Assembly: GCA_964532385.1 (NCBI GenBank)
Contig: CAZHHW010000001.1
Span: 37,863-101,862, forward strand
Length of the DNA: 64,000 bases
From: UBA6921 sp964532385
GTDB lineage: Bacteria; Pseudomonadota; Gammaproteobacteria; SG8-11
Direction: 5' to 3'
Made by a program: the position numbers and the translations under genes. Each line of letters starts with the position of its first letter. Position 1 is the first letter of the stretch. The notes beneath the pieces are model-generated. The model saw only the letters and a program-made list of their open reading frames with translations, was not told the origin of the DNA and searched no databases. Positions 34,974-43,578 of the stretch are shown piece after piece.

Positions 34974-35999
34974 ATGAAGAGTCAGTTAACTGTCATTGTC
35001 CCCGCGTATAACGAGGCCGACAGCATTGCTGATACGGTGCGTAGCATTCAGAACCAGACCCTGGCGCCGGACGAGATCATCGTGGTTGACGATGGCTCGA
35101 CCGACGGTACCGGCGAGGTGGCGCGAAAATGCGGGGTGACGGTGATTCGGCCGCCGCTCAACACAGGTTCGAAAGCCGGGGCGCAAAATTTCGCATTAAG
35201 GCAGGTGACCACCGAATTCACCATGGCGATCGACGCCGACACCATGCTGGCGCCCAACGCCATCGAGTTATTGATGGCATCGCTGGCCGTTCCCAATGTG
35301 GTGGCCGCGTGCGGATTCGTACTGCCGAGGTTTGTAAAAACCCTGTGGGAGCGGGGCCGCTACATTGAATATTTGCTGGCGTTCAGCTGGTACAAGCCGA
35401 TTCAGGATTTTTACCAGAAGCCGCTGATTTCTTCGGGCTGTTTTTCCGCCTATCGAACTGGGGTGCTGAAATCGGTGGGGGGATGGAACACGCGCACCAT
35501 GGCGGAAGACATGGATCTGACCTGGACCTTTTATCAAAAAGGACATGATGTGCGTTTTATTCCTAAAGCGCTGTGCTATCCGATTGAACCGCATAATTTT
35601 CATTTTATGGGTAAGCAACTGAAGCGCTGGTCGCATGGCTTCATCCAGAATGTTTCGCTGCATTGGCGTGCCAATTTGCATATCCCTTACCTGCGCGAAA
35701 TTATTGCGGTGGCGCTGTGGGATGCCATTGTCGCCTCCGTAGTGTATTTAGTCGTGATTCCCATATTGGCTATTGTGCTCAATGAACCGCTGTTTTTATT
35801 GGCTTATCTGATCGATCTACCCGCCATTGTGGTGCCGGTGCTTTTCACTTCCGAAGGGCGGCGCCATCCGTTGCGGGTGCTGGCAAGTTTGCCCGCGTTT
35901 TTCGTGCTGCGCACGGTAAATGGTTATTTTATTGTCAAGGCGATCTGGGAAGAGTGGGTTATGCGGCGGCGTTTGAATGTTTACGAGAAAGGACACTAA
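34974..35999 (+). CDS. Processive-type family 2 glycosyltransferase (polysaccharide synthase)
   Basis: 341 residues from the ATG at 34974; 34851 is an alternative start. The GT-A domain begins at once (LTVIVPAYNEADSIADTV). The full processive set is present: VVDDGSTDGTG, DADT (DxD), EDMDLTW and QLKRW (QxxRW). These match cellulose/PNAG-type synthases such as PgaC rather than single-transfer enzymes. C-terminal membrane helices follow (VVYLVVIPILAIVLNEPLFL, LIDLPAIVVPVLF, LASLPAFFVLRTVNGYFIVK). The two N-terminal membrane helices of PgaC are missing. The next genes encode a small membrane protein and a TPR/outer-membrane barrel, so polymer synthesis and export is the likely role. Confidence 0.86.
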   Translation: MKSQLTVIVPAYNEADSIADTVRSIQNQTLAPDEIIVVDDGSTDGTGEVARKCGVTVIRPPLNTGSKAGAQNFALRQVTTEFTMAIDADTMLAPNAIELLMASLAVPNVVAACGFVLPRFVKTLWERGRYIEYLLAFSWYKPIQDFYQKPLISSGCFSAYRTGVLKSVGGWNTRTMAEDMDLTWTFYQKGHDVRFIPKALCYPIEPHNFHFMGKQLKRWSHGFIQNVSLHWRANLHIPYLREIIAVALWDAIVASVVYLVVIPILAIVLNEPLFLLAYLIDLPAIVVPVLFTSEGRRHPLRVLASLPAFFVLRTVNGYFIVKAIWEEWVMRRRLNVYEKGH

Positions 36000-36001
36000 T
36001 T

Positions 36002-36412
36002 ATGAACGCGGGATTACCAGGGACAGGAATTGGCGGAATTTTTTATCTCTTGTCGGCATTGCTGATGCCGCTCTTTGAAGTGGTGAACACACTGCGGGGC
36101 AGAAGTAGCTGGTCGCGCTGGGGTTTGCTTTTCAAGCAGCTCGCCATGGCGGGCGGAATCATCGCTGGAATGTGGGCACTGGGATTATTGCTGGGTTTGC
36201 TGCTGGACGCGCGTCCGGAGTACGAGTTCATGCGAGTTATTAACGGGCATATCACCGGACAACTCGATCAGATTATTGGACAGCTTGATATGGCGTCAAA
36301 AATCAATGTCTTTCATATCGCTCCAGTTATCATGTCGATGGTGACCCTGATGGTTATCATTACCACCACCAATGTGCTGCGTATCTTTTATCGACCCACT
36401 GATTCTCAATAA
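36002..36412 (+). CDS. Small two- or three-helix membrane protein (PgaD-like position)
   Basis: 136 residues from the ATG at 36002, two bases after the glycosyltransferase stop. Membrane segments: GIFYLLSALLMPLFEVVNTL, QLAMAGGIIAGMWALGLLLG and VFHIAPVIMSMVTLMVIITT. A middle loop (RVINGHITGQLDQIIGQLDM) is predicted outside the membrane. I see no sequence resemblance to known families, but size and place match PgaD, the small partner of the PgaC synthase. The next gene starts inside its last 41 bases. Confidence 0.65.
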   Translation: MNAGLPGTGIGGIFYLLSALLMPLFEVVNTLRGRSSWSRWGLLFKQLAMAGGIIAGMWALGLLLGLLLDARPEYEFMRVINGHITGQLDQIIGQLDMASKINVFHIAPVIMSMVTLMVIITTTNVLRIFYRPTDSQ

Positions 36413-38015
36413 CGTCCCACCCGCGTCAGCCGGGCGGCGGCGACTGCCGTACGTCCTCACGCTTCTGCTGTGCCTCAACAGTTTGGATGCGGGCGCCGCG
36501 CAATCCAATGAACAGACCCTGTACCAGGAAGCGCATGCGGCCTACCGCGCGCGCGCCATTGCGGCCGGGCGCGCACGTAACGAGAAAGTCGTCGCCGATA
36601 ATTTTTTCGAAGCTGGAAATCCGGAACAAGCCGCGAAGTTATACCTGCATGCGCTTGCGGTTGCGCCCGACGCGTTTTATTACGACGAAAAAAAACAGAT
36701 CGCCACACGGCTGGCCAGTGCGAACCATAAACCTGAAGCCATTGAAATTCTGGAAGAGTTGCTGACGGAACGCAGTAACGATGAGAAGGCCAAAGCCGAG
36801 ATCACGAAGTTAATAATCACGCTGCGGCCGCGTACAATTTCGATTGCGGAAGCCGATGCGGTTTTGAAGCAGGACAGCCGCAACAAGTACGCACTCTTGA
36901 CCAAAGCCGATGCACTGCGGAAACGGAAAAAATTCAGCGATTCCCTGCTTTTGTATCGCCGCATTCTTGAGCAGGGCAATGACTTCGATGCGCGTCTGGG
37001 CTTGATCTACAGTTTGCTTGCCATCGGCGCGAAGGCCGACGCGAAGCAGGAATTCAAGCTCCTGCGCGGCGAGGAAGGCGGCGCGCAGGAAGAACAGTAC
37101 TACGAGCTCGCCAGCGTTCTGAATGCCAGTACGCGGCCCAGTGTCGACCTGCTGCAAAATTATTACTCCGATTCGGATAAAAATCGCACGGTTGAACACG
37201 GTGCGATTATCCGGATGGTCTTCGGGAATCTGGATTGGATTGCCGATGTTCGCGAGAAAACCGCCGAAGCACCGGACACTGCGCCTGCATCTGCAAAAAC
37301 TTATTCGCTGGGCATCGTCACCAACATCACCGGCCGCTATAAAGTGACGGGCATTTATGGGCGTGCCGACTTGCGGGGTGACAAGCGCGTATTTGTCAAC
37401 ACAGGCCAGTTTAAAGTCGATGTCAATACCGGCTCCGGTATCTTGAGCGCTAATCTTACCCGGGATGCGCTTAACGCGACCACAGCATCGATTAACAGTG
37501 CGATTCAGGTTTCCAGTAAGGCGCTCGAATTAGCGCAGCCGCTTACGGAACGGTTCAGAACCAATCTGTTTTATGCCTATAAGAATTACTCCGACGGAAA
37601 TGCCGCGAATGATTTTCGCGCCTCGGCCAACTATGTGCTTTATCAAGGCGTGCCGCTGATCACCGTGGGGTATGGATATCACCGCATGAACTACAAAAAT
37701 CCGCCGGGTCTTGGGCCAAGTTACACTTACTCGGCTCTGCAAAATTTTAGCTCTCATCAAACCATGGTCACGGCGTACTACGAGAGCCGATACTTTTACC
37801 TCAATCTGGATGTCGAGTTCGGACGTGAAGCCTACGAAAAAAACCAATCTTCGCTGAAAGATACATTTCATTATTACGTGGGCAGCATTGGTTACAAGGC
37901 GACGCCTAAATTGACCTTTGAACTCAATACCGAAATCAGCAAGGCTGCAACGGCTGAAGTGGCGGATATCTTTAAAGAGTCCGTGACCGGTGCACGGCTC
38001 TCGTATTTATTCTGA
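36372..38015 (+). CDS. TPR and outer-membrane beta-barrel protein, probable polysaccharide exporter
   Basis: 547 residues. The only reasonable start (ATG 36372) lies inside the previous gene. A signal peptide (LPYVLTLLLCLNSLDAGAA) is followed by about 250 residues of TPR-like helices (ADNFFEAGNPEQAAKLYLHA, ANHKPEAIEILEELL, KFSDSLLLYRRILEQGNDFD). The C-terminal half is a barrel of alternating strands ending in Phe (GARLSYLF), with FRTNLFYAYKNYSDG, VPLITVGYGYHRMNY and YFYLNLDVEFG. PgaA, BcsC and AlgK/AlgE combine the same two parts. The barrel also resembles YaiO. Probably exports the polymer made by the upstream synthase. Confidence 0.75.
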   Translation: MCCVSFIDPLILNNVPPASAGRRRLPYVLTLLLCLNSLDAGAAQSNEQTLYQEAHAAYRARAIAAGRARNEKVVADNFFEAGNPEQAAKLYLHALAVAPDAFYYDEKKQIATRLASANHKPEAIEILEELLTERSNDEKAKAEITKLIITLRPRTISIAEADAVLKQDSRNKYALLTKADALRKRKKFSDSLLLYRRILEQGNDFDARLGLIYSLLAIGAKADAKQEFKLLRGEEGGAQEEQYYELASVLNASTRPSVDLLQNYYSDSDKNRTVEHGAIIRMVFGNLDWIADVREKTAEAPDTAPASAKTYSLGIVTNITGRYKVTGIYGRADLRGDKRVFVNTGQFKVDVNTGSGILSANLTRDALNATTASINSAIQVSSKALELAQPLTERFRTNLFYAYKNYSDGNAANDFRASANYVLYQGVPLITVGYGYHRMNYKNPPGLGPSYTYSALQNFSSHQTMVTAYYESRYFYLNLDVEFGREAYEKNQSSLKDTFHYYVGSIGYKATPKLTFELNTEISKAATAEVADIFKESVTGARLSYLF

Positions 38016-38025
38016 AGTTCAGAAA

Positions 38026-39048
38026 CTATGGCGCCGCATCCGGCGGCAAACGCGGCGGTGCGATTTTCGGCAGGGCGCCGGTCAGGCTGTGCAGAAACGC
38101 GACCAGATCGGCGACTTGTTGTTCCGACAGGTCTTTCTTCAATTGCACTTTGGCCATGATGCGCACCGCGTCTTCGAGCGTGGCGGCCGAGCCGTTGTGA
38201 AAATACGGCGCGGTCAGCGCGATGTTGCGCAGCGGCGGCACGCGCCACAGACGCTGATGTGCCGGGTCGTGATCAAATTCGAATACTCCCAGGTCGTCGG
38301 CGATGCGATGCGAGGCGTCGTAGCTGCTGCCCGTGTGATTGGGAAATAGTTCGTAAAATCCATCGCCCATGTGCAGGGCCGGGCCGGGGGCCGGGCCCGC
38401 GAAGTTCACGCCGAAGTGGCAGGACAAACATTCCACCGTGCGAAATTCTTCTTTGCCGCGCAGTTCTTGCGCGTTCAAGGCTTTTTTGTCGCCGCGCATA
38501 TAACGGTCGAAACGGCTGTTAGGGGTGACCAGACTGCGTTCGAAGCTGGCGATCGCTTGCGCGGCATTGCTGGCGGTGATGTTGCTTGCGAACACGGCTT
38601 TAAATTCGGCGACGTAACCTGGAATCGAGCGCAAGCGCGTGATTAATTCGCCAATGTCCTCATAGCCGGTGATCTGCGCGTCGGCGCCGTGTTGCAGGAA
38701 CTGCTCTTCCAGGCTTTTTGCGCGCCCGTCCCAAAACAACACGGTTTGAAATCCGATATTCCATAACGCCGGCGCATTCCGGCGGGTCGGTTGCCCGTTG
38801 ACACCGGGAGAAAGCGCAAGCCGGTCGGCCCCACCGGTTTTGACATTATGGCAAGTATTGCAGCTGTGCGTGTTTTGCCGCGACAGGCGCGCATCGAAAA
38901 AGAGTTTTTTGCCCAATGCGATTTTGGCTTTGGTCAAGGGATTGTCTTTTGGGACCGGAACCTGCCTGGGCAGCGGTTGAAAATAATCGAAGGCGTGTGT
39001 GGTCAACGGGAACCAGGGCAGGGTGATCAAAAGCAGGCGTATGAACAT
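38026..39048 (-). CDS. Dihaem cytochrome c peroxidase (CcpA/MauG family)
   Basis: 340 residues with a signal peptide (MFIRLLLITLPWFPLTTHA). Two c-type haem sites: CNTCH in NTHSCNTCHNVKTGG and CLSCH in TVECLSCHFGVNFAG. The bridging region NAPALWNIGFQTVLFWDGRA and the second-half conserved WRVPPLRNIALTAPYFHNGS agree with bacterial dihaem peroxidases. It would reduce hydrogen peroxide in the periplasm using cytochrome c electrons. Convergent with the barrel-protein gene, with 10 bp between stops. Divergent from fliL across about 200 bp. Confidence 0.93.
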   Translation of the reverse strand: MFIRLLLITLPWFPLTTHAFDYFQPLPRQVPVPKDNPLTKAKIALGKKLFFDARLSRQNTHSCNTCHNVKTGGADRLALSPGVNGQPTRRNAPALWNIGFQTVLFWDGRAKSLEEQFLQHGADAQITGYEDIGELITRLRSIPGYVAEFKAVFASNITASNAAQAIASFERSLVTPNSRFDRYMRGDKKALNAQELRGKEEFRTVECLSCHFGVNFAGPAPGPALHMGDGFYELFPNHTGSSYDASHRIADDLGVFEFDHDPAHQRLWRVPPLRNIALTAPYFHNGSAATLEDAVRIMAKVQLKKDLSEQQVADLVAFLHSLTGALPKIAPPRLPPDAAP

Positions 39049-39188
39049 GGCGCGAACTGCATTTCCTTGAATGGGGTGTCAACTTTCCGGCTGTCCCGGC
39101 GGAATAAGGCTTGTCAAAGCGTCGCCACCGTCTACAAACAGCGAACGTAAGCATCCGATTTTAAAGACTTAATCAATAATCCGTCCAC

Positions 39189-39204
39189 TGGCATATGAAT
39201 TGCT
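39189..39204 (+). promoter_or_regulatory. Sigma-54 promoter of the fliL operon
   Basis: TGGCATATGAATTGCT matches the RpoN consensus TGGCAC-N5-TTGCW at all but one position, with the GG and GC pairs 10 bases apart. It lies about 50 bp ahead of fliL, the first gene of the export-apparatus operon. In Pseudomonas and Vibrio this operon is RpoN dependent, with FleQ or FlrC as activator. Confidence 0.8.
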
Positions 39205-39252
39205 CTTTGCATTCGCAGAGTATTACACGTTCTTCTTCAGAGGCGCACCACG

Positions 39253-39885
39253 ATGGCAAAGCCAGCAGCAAAAGAAAGTAAAGACAAAGGCGAAGAAAAA
39301 GAAGACGTCGAAGTCGAAGAAGGCGACGAAAAACCACGCAAGAAAAAGCCCTGGCTCATGATCGGTGTGATTGCGGTGTCGTCGATTCTGGTGTTGTCGG
39401 CGGGAATCGGCGGCGCACTCTATTTTACCGGCGGCAAACATAAATCGGCGGAGACTTCCGCGAAAGCGAAAGGCGGCAAAGCGGCCAAGGCCGACGCCGA
39501 TGCCGAAGAAAATGCCGATGCGCCCGACGCGGCGGAAGCGGACAGCGAAAAAAGCGACAAGCCTGCGCCGGCCAACTACGTCTCTTTAGAACCGCCCTTT
39601 GTTGTCAATTTCGAGGGCAATAGCTCCGCGCGGTTTTTACAGATCAGCGTCGAAGTCATGTCGCGCAACGCGGAATATATCGACCACATCAAAAAGCACA
39701 TGCCTGTGATTCGCAATAATCTGGTGCTGTTGTTTGGCAGCCAGACCTACGACAAGGTCAACACCCTCAAAGGCAAGGAAGACCTGCGTCAAAGAGCGCT
39801 GACCGAGGTGCAAAAAATTCTCGAAGAGGAAACCGGCGATGCCGGTGTGGAAGCGTTGTACTTCACCAGTTTTGTAATGCAATAA
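39253..39885 (+). CDS. fliL: Flagellar basal body protein FliL
   Basis: 210 residues. A highly charged cytoplasmic start (ESKDKGEEKEDVEVEEGDEK) precedes one membrane helix (LMIGVIAVSSILVLSAGIGG). A long Ala/Glu/Lys-rich periplasmic linker follows. The conserved FliL domain begins NYVSLEPPFVVNFEG and includes FLQISVEVMSRN, MPVIRNNLVLLFGSQTYDKV and the end VEALYFTSFVMQ. FliL rings surround the stator and support torque. The acidic/basic linker is longer than in E. coli. First gene after the sigma-54 promoter. Confidence 0.95.
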   Translation: MAKPAAKESKDKGEEKEDVEVEEGDEKPRKKKPWLMIGVIAVSSILVLSAGIGGALYFTGGKHKSAETSAKAKGGKAAKADADAEENADAPDAAEADSEKSDKPAPANYVSLEPPFVVNFEGNSSARFLQISVEVMSRNAEYIDHIKKHMPVIRNNLVLLFGSQTYDKVNTLKGKEDLRQRALTEVQKILEEETGDAGVEALYFTSFVMQ

Positions 39886-39894
39886 GGCGCCGAC

Positions 39895-40896
39895 ATGTCT
39901 GTCTCCGACTTACTTTCACAGGATGAAATCGACGCCCTGCTGCACGGGGTCTCCAGCGGCGATGTCGATACCGATGCCGCGGCGGATGACGGCCCTGACG
40001 GCATCCGCGGCTATGACTTCACCAGCCAGGACCGCATCGTGCGCGGGCGTATGCCCACGCTGGAAATGGTCAACGAACGCTTTGCGCGTTATTTCCGTAT
40101 CAGCTTGTTCAACATGCTGCGGCGCACGCCGGAAATCGCCGTGGGCGGTGTGCAGATGCTCAAATTCGCCGAATACGTGCACAGCCTGTTTGTGCCCACC
40201 AGCCTGAACATGGTGCGGGTGTTGCCATTACGCGGCACCGCGTTGCTGGTGTTCGACCCCAAGCTGGTGTTCATCGTGGTGGATAATTTTTTCGGCGGCG
40301 ACGGACGCTTTCACGCCAAGATCGAAGGCCGCGAGTTCACGCCGACCGAGCTGCGCGTCATCAATATGCTGATGCTGCAGTGCTTCAAGGACATGAAAGA
40401 AGCCTGGACGCCGGTGATGAACGTGGATTTTGAATACATCAACTCCGAAGTGAATCCGCATTTTGCCAACATCGTCAGCCCCACCGAAGTGGTGGTGGTG
40501 AGTACCTTCCACATCGAGCTGGAAGGCGGCAGCGGCGACCTGCACGTGACCATGCCGTATTCCATGCTCGAGCCGATTCGCGATGTGCTCGACGCCGGGG
40601 TGCAAAGCGATCGTTCGGAGCGCGACGAACGCTGGATCGTCGCGCTGCGCGAGGAAATGCAATCCGCCAAAATCGAGCTGAGCGTCAGTCTGGGAACCGC
40701 CGAATTGCCGCTGCGCGACATGCTGACCTTGAAGGCGGGCGACATTATTCCATTTGAATTGCCGCCGCTGGTCACCGTGCGCGCGGAAGATGTGCCGGTG
40801 TTTCGCGGCGTATACGGCATAGCCAACGGCAATGCCGCGGTGCAAACGGTGGAGATGATTACCAACCACCAGAAACGCAGTTTGGTAGTGGTCTAG
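39895..40896 (+). CDS. fliM: Flagellar motor switch protein FliM
   Basis: 333 residues. The N-terminal CheY-P binding peptide is LLSQDEIDALLHGV. The central domain includes GYDFTSQDRIVRGRMPTLEM, NERFARYFRISLFNMLRRTP and FIVVDNFFGGDGRFHAK (the GGxGR stretch). The C-terminal SpoA domain contains LSVSLGTAELPLRDMLTLKAGDI in overlapping form. FliM sits in the C-ring and sets rotation direction on binding CheY-P. Length is normal. Confidence 0.97.
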   Translation: MSVSDLLSQDEIDALLHGVSSGDVDTDAAADDGPDGIRGYDFTSQDRIVRGRMPTLEMVNERFARYFRISLFNMLRRTPEIAVGGVQMLKFAEYVHSLFVPTSLNMVRVLPLRGTALLVFDPKLVFIVVDNFFGGDGRFHAKIEGREFTPTELRVINMLMLQCFKDMKEAWTPVMNVDFEYINSEVNPHFANIVSPTEVVVVSTFHIELEGGSGDLHVTMPYSMLEPIRDVLDAGVQSDRSERDERWIVALREEMQSAKIELSVSLGTAELPLRDMLTLKAGDIIPFELPPLVTVRAEDVPVFRGVYGIANGNAAVQTVEMITNHQKRSLVVV

Positions 40897-40912
40897 TGAC
40901 AGGAGTAATGCA

Positions 40913-41320
40913 ATGAACGACACACCGACACAAACGGGCGAAGCGGCGGCCGGCGACGATTGGGCCGCGGCCTTACAGGAACAGGCGGATGTTGAGTCGA
41001 ACGTCGCCAAGGCGGAACTAAAAAATCTAGTTCCGAACGAACATGGACCGACCATGGAGGAGTCGAGTCTCGACGTCATTCTGGATATTCCCGTCACCAT
41101 CTCGATGGAGGTGGGGCGTACCCACATCAGCATCCGCAATTTGCTGCAACTAAATCAGGGATCGGTGGTCGAGCTGGACCGCCTCGCCGGCGAGCCGCTG
41201 GATGTCATGGTCAATGGAATGCTGGTGGCGCACGGCGAAGTGGTGGTGGTCAACGAAAAGTTCGGTATTCGCCTGACCGATGTCATCAGTCCCAGCGAAC
41301 GTATCAAGAAACTTAAATGA
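40913..41320 (+). CDS. fliN: Flagellar motor switch protein FliN
   Basis: 135 residues, with AGGAG before the ATG. The variable acidic N-terminus is followed by the SpoA domain: LDVILDIPVTISMEVGRTHI, LLQLNQGSVVELDRLAGEPL, and DVMVNGMLVAHGEVVVVNEK with FGIRLTDVISPSERI. It forms the base of the C-ring with FliM. The stop overlaps the fliO ATG. Confidence 0.97.
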   Translation: MNDTPTQTGEAAAGDDWAAALQEQADVESNVAKAELKNLVPNEHGPTMEESSLDVILDIPVTISMEVGRTHISIRNLLQLNQGSVVELDRLAGEPLDVMVNGMLVAHGEVVVVNEKFGIRLTDVISPSERIKKLK

Positions 41321-41736
41321 CAACACGCGCGTATCTTGCTGTCCTCCTGGTTATGCCGCAGACGGTATTCGCCAAGCTGGGCGACGCGGCCCCCGAAGCC
41401 GTGACGGCGGGCAGCATCGTGCAAATGATCGCAGGTCTGGCGATTGTGCTGGCGATACTCATCGGCGGCGCGCTGCTGGTGCGGCGCCTGGGAAAATTTC
41501 CGGCCGTGGCGGATTCGCCGCTAAAAGTAATTACGGGTTTGTCATTGAGTCCGCGCGACCGGCTGGTGGTGGTGCAGGTCGGCGACAAGCAACTGCTGCT
41601 GGGTCTGTCGCCCGGACGCATCCAGACCTTGCATGTTTTGGAAGAACCGCTGGACATGAGCAACACCTCCGCGACGGGTTTAAATGCGCTGACGCAACGG
41701 TTCAGCGCATTGCTGCAAAGCCAGATGAAAAAATGA
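41317..41736 (+). CDS. fliO: Flagellar export assembly protein FliO
   Basis: 139 residues. A signal-like start, then one membrane helix (IVQMIAGLAIVLAILIGGALLV) and the cytoplasmic FliO domain (VITGLSLSPRDRLVVVQVGD, KQLLLGLSPGRIQTLHVLEE). It helps assemble the FliP pore. It overlaps fliN and fliP by 4 bp each. Confidence 0.93.
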   Translation: MTTRAYLAVLLVMPQTVFAKLGDAAPEAVTAGSIVQMIAGLAIVLAILIGGALLVRRLGKFPAVADSPLKVITGLSLSPRDRLVVVQVGDKQLLLGLSPGRIQTLHVLEEPLDMSNTSATGLNALTQRFSALLQSQMKK

Positions 41737-42500
41737 TCATGAATCTGCCGCGCGGTAAGTCTCTTGCTCTCTGTCTATTAACATTCGTGGTCTTGCTATT
41801 CATGCCGCTGTGGGCGAATGCCGCCGACATCGGCATTCCCGCGTTCACTGTGACCAACAACGCGCAAGGGCAGCAGGTCTATTCATTAAGCATCCAAGTA
41901 TTGATTTTAATGACCGCGCTGTCGTTCCTGCCGGCGGCGTTGATCATGATGACATCGTTCACGCGCATCGTGATCGTGCTGGCGATTTTGCGCCAGGCGA
42001 TGGGCTTGCCGCAGACGCCGCCGACCCAGGTGCTGGTGGGTCTCGCCTTGTTTCTGACGTTTTTCATTATGTCGCCGGTGTTCGAAGAGGCTTACCGCGA
42101 CGGCGCGCAACCCTATCTAAACGACAAGATGCCCGCGCAGGAGGCGTTGGACAAAAGTCTCGTGCCGTTCAAGAAATTCATGCTCAATCAAACCCGCACA
42201 CCGGATATCGAGCTGTTCGCCAACATCGCGCGCCTCGATAACGTGGATGCCGATCATGTGCCGCTCACCATCTTGTTGCCCGCCTTCGTCACCAGCGAAT
42301 TGAAGACCGCGTTCCAGATGGGGTTCCTGCTGTTCATTCCGTTTCTGATTATCGATTTGGTGGTGGCCAGCATCCTGATGGCGATGGGCATGATGATGTT
42401 GTCGCCGATGATTATTTCGCTGCCGTTCAAAATCATGCTGTTCGTGTTAATCGACGGCTGGTCCCTGATCATGGGGACGCTGGCGGCGAGTTTTTTTTAG
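41733..42500 (+). CDS. fliP: Flagellar export gate protein FliP
   Basis: 255 residues from the ATG at 41733; the long open frame before it is in the wrong frame for fliN/fliO and is not coding. A cleavable signal peptide (LALCLLTFVVLLFMPLWANA) is followed by the family blocks LMTALSFLPAALIMMTSFTR, LRQAMGLPQTPPTQVLVGLA and FLTFFIMSPVFEEAYRDGAQ. The end has MMMLSPMIISLPFKIMLFVL. With FliQ and FliR it forms the export gate. Confidence 0.96.
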   Translation: MIMNLPRGKSLALCLLTFVVLLFMPLWANAADIGIPAFTVTNNAQGQQVYSLSIQVLILMTALSFLPAALIMMTSFTRIVIVLAILRQAMGLPQTPPTQVLVGLALFLTFFIMSPVFEEAYRDGAQPYLNDKMPAQEALDKSLVPFKKFMLNQTRTPDIELFANIARLDNVDADHVPLTILLPAFVTSELKTAFQMGFLLFIPFLIIDLVVASILMAMGMMMLSPMIISLPFKIMLFVLIDGWSLIMGTLAASFF

Positions 42501-42518
42501 TGTCGAGACGAGGTCGAT

Positions 42519-42788
42519 ATGACGCCTGAATCCGTAATGACCATCGGCAAGGAAGCCATCGAAGTTTCCATTTTGTTGCTCGCGGTGATCCTGCTGCCGG
42601 TGCTGGGCATCGGTTTGCTCGTCAGCATGTTTCAGGCGGCGACGCAGATTAATGAAATGACGTTGAGCTTCGTACCCAAACTGGTGGTGATGTTTGTGAC
42701 AATCCTGTTTGCAGGCGGCTGGATGCTGGGAATCCTGATGGATTACACCAGCCGGTTGATTGAAAGCATTCCCACGATGATCGGATGA
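42519..42788 (+). CDS. fliQ: Flagellar export gate protein FliQ
   Basis: 89 residues and two membrane helices: IEVSILLLAVILLPVLGIGL and KLVVMFVTILFAGGWMLGIL. The conserved LVSMFQAATQINEMTLSFVP loop is present between them. Starts 18 bp after fliP. Confidence 0.96.
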   Translation: MTPESVMTIGKEAIEVSILLLAVILLPVLGIGLLVSMFQAATQINEMTLSFVPKLVVMFVTILFAGGWMLGILMDYTSRLIESIPTMIG

Positions 42789-42796
42789 AGACTTAG

Positions 42797-43576
42797 ATGA
42801 ATTTCACCGCGACACAAATCAATGCATGGGTGAGCGGCTATATGTGGCCGCTGTTCCGCATTGCCGCGATTGTCGCAACCGCGCCGGTACTGGGTGCCCG
42901 ATATGTTCCAGGTCGCGTCAAAATATATATCGCCCTGGCGCTGACTCTTATCATCGCGCCGAACGTTCCGGAAGTGCCCGCTGTTGACCCGATCAGTCTG
43001 CCCGCGCTGGCCATCATCGCCCAGCAGCTCGTCATCGGTGCCGCCACCGGCTTGCTGATGGCCATGGTGTTCAGCGCATTCGTGATCGGCGGTGAAATCA
43101 TCGCCACCAAAATCGGTTTGGGATTTGCTTCCGTGGTCGACCCGCAGATGGGTGTGCAGACGCCGGTCATCAGTCAGTTTTACGTGGTGTTGCTGTCGCT
43201 GGTGTTCGTGTCGCTGAATGGCCATCTGGTGATCATCCGTGAACTCGCCGACAGCTTTACGACCATGCCGATCTCCATACAGGGCATCGATCGTGAGGTT
43301 TTCTGGAATCTTGCGTCCTGGGCGGATCAGATGTTCAAAAGCGCGGTGCTGATGGCGCTGCCCGCCATCACGACCTTGCTTATCGTGAACGTCGCGCTGG
43401 GTATCATCATGCGCGCCGCGCCGCAGTTCAATATTCTAAGCGTCGGATTTCCCGTCACGCTGATGGTCGGTTTTGTGGTGATGTTGGTGACGCTGCCGGT
43501 GGTCGTGCCGCAATTCGTGCAGGCGCTTGAAACCGGCATCGAAGGCGTGCGCCAGATTCTCAACGGGACGTTTTGA
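42797..43576 (+). CDS. fliR: Flagellar export gate protein FliR
   Basis: 259 residues with about six membrane helices (WPLFRIAAIVATAPVLGARY, IYIALALTLIIAPNVP, IAQQLVIGAATGLLMAMVFS, FNILSVGFPVTLMVGFVVML). The family motif FASVVDPQMGVQTPVISQFY is clear. It starts eight bases after fliQ. flhB follows with a two-base gap at its ATG. Confidence 0.96.
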   Translation: MNFTATQINAWVSGYMWPLFRIAAIVATAPVLGARYVPGRVKIYIALALTLIIAPNVPEVPAVDPISLPALAIIAQQLVIGAATGLLMAMVFSAFVIGGEIIATKIGLGFASVVDPQMGVQTPVISQFYVVLLSLVFVSLNGHLVIIRELADSFTTMPISIQGIDREVFWNLASWADQMFKSAVLMALPAITTLLIVNVALGIIMRAAPQFNILSVGFPVTLMVGFVVMLVTLPVVVPQFVQALETGIEGVRQILNGTF

Positions 43577-43578
43577 CC

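Noticed and set aside
35954..36001. Upstream extension of the small membrane protein
   Set aside because: It overlaps the end of the glycosyltransferase gene; the ATG at 36002 just after its stop is the natural start.
41280..41732. Open frame extending fliP upstream by about 150 codons
   Set aside because: It overlaps fliN/fliO in another frame and its sequence is low-complexity Arg/Ala/Gly. The ATG at 41733 starts a proper signal peptide and overlaps the fliO stop.
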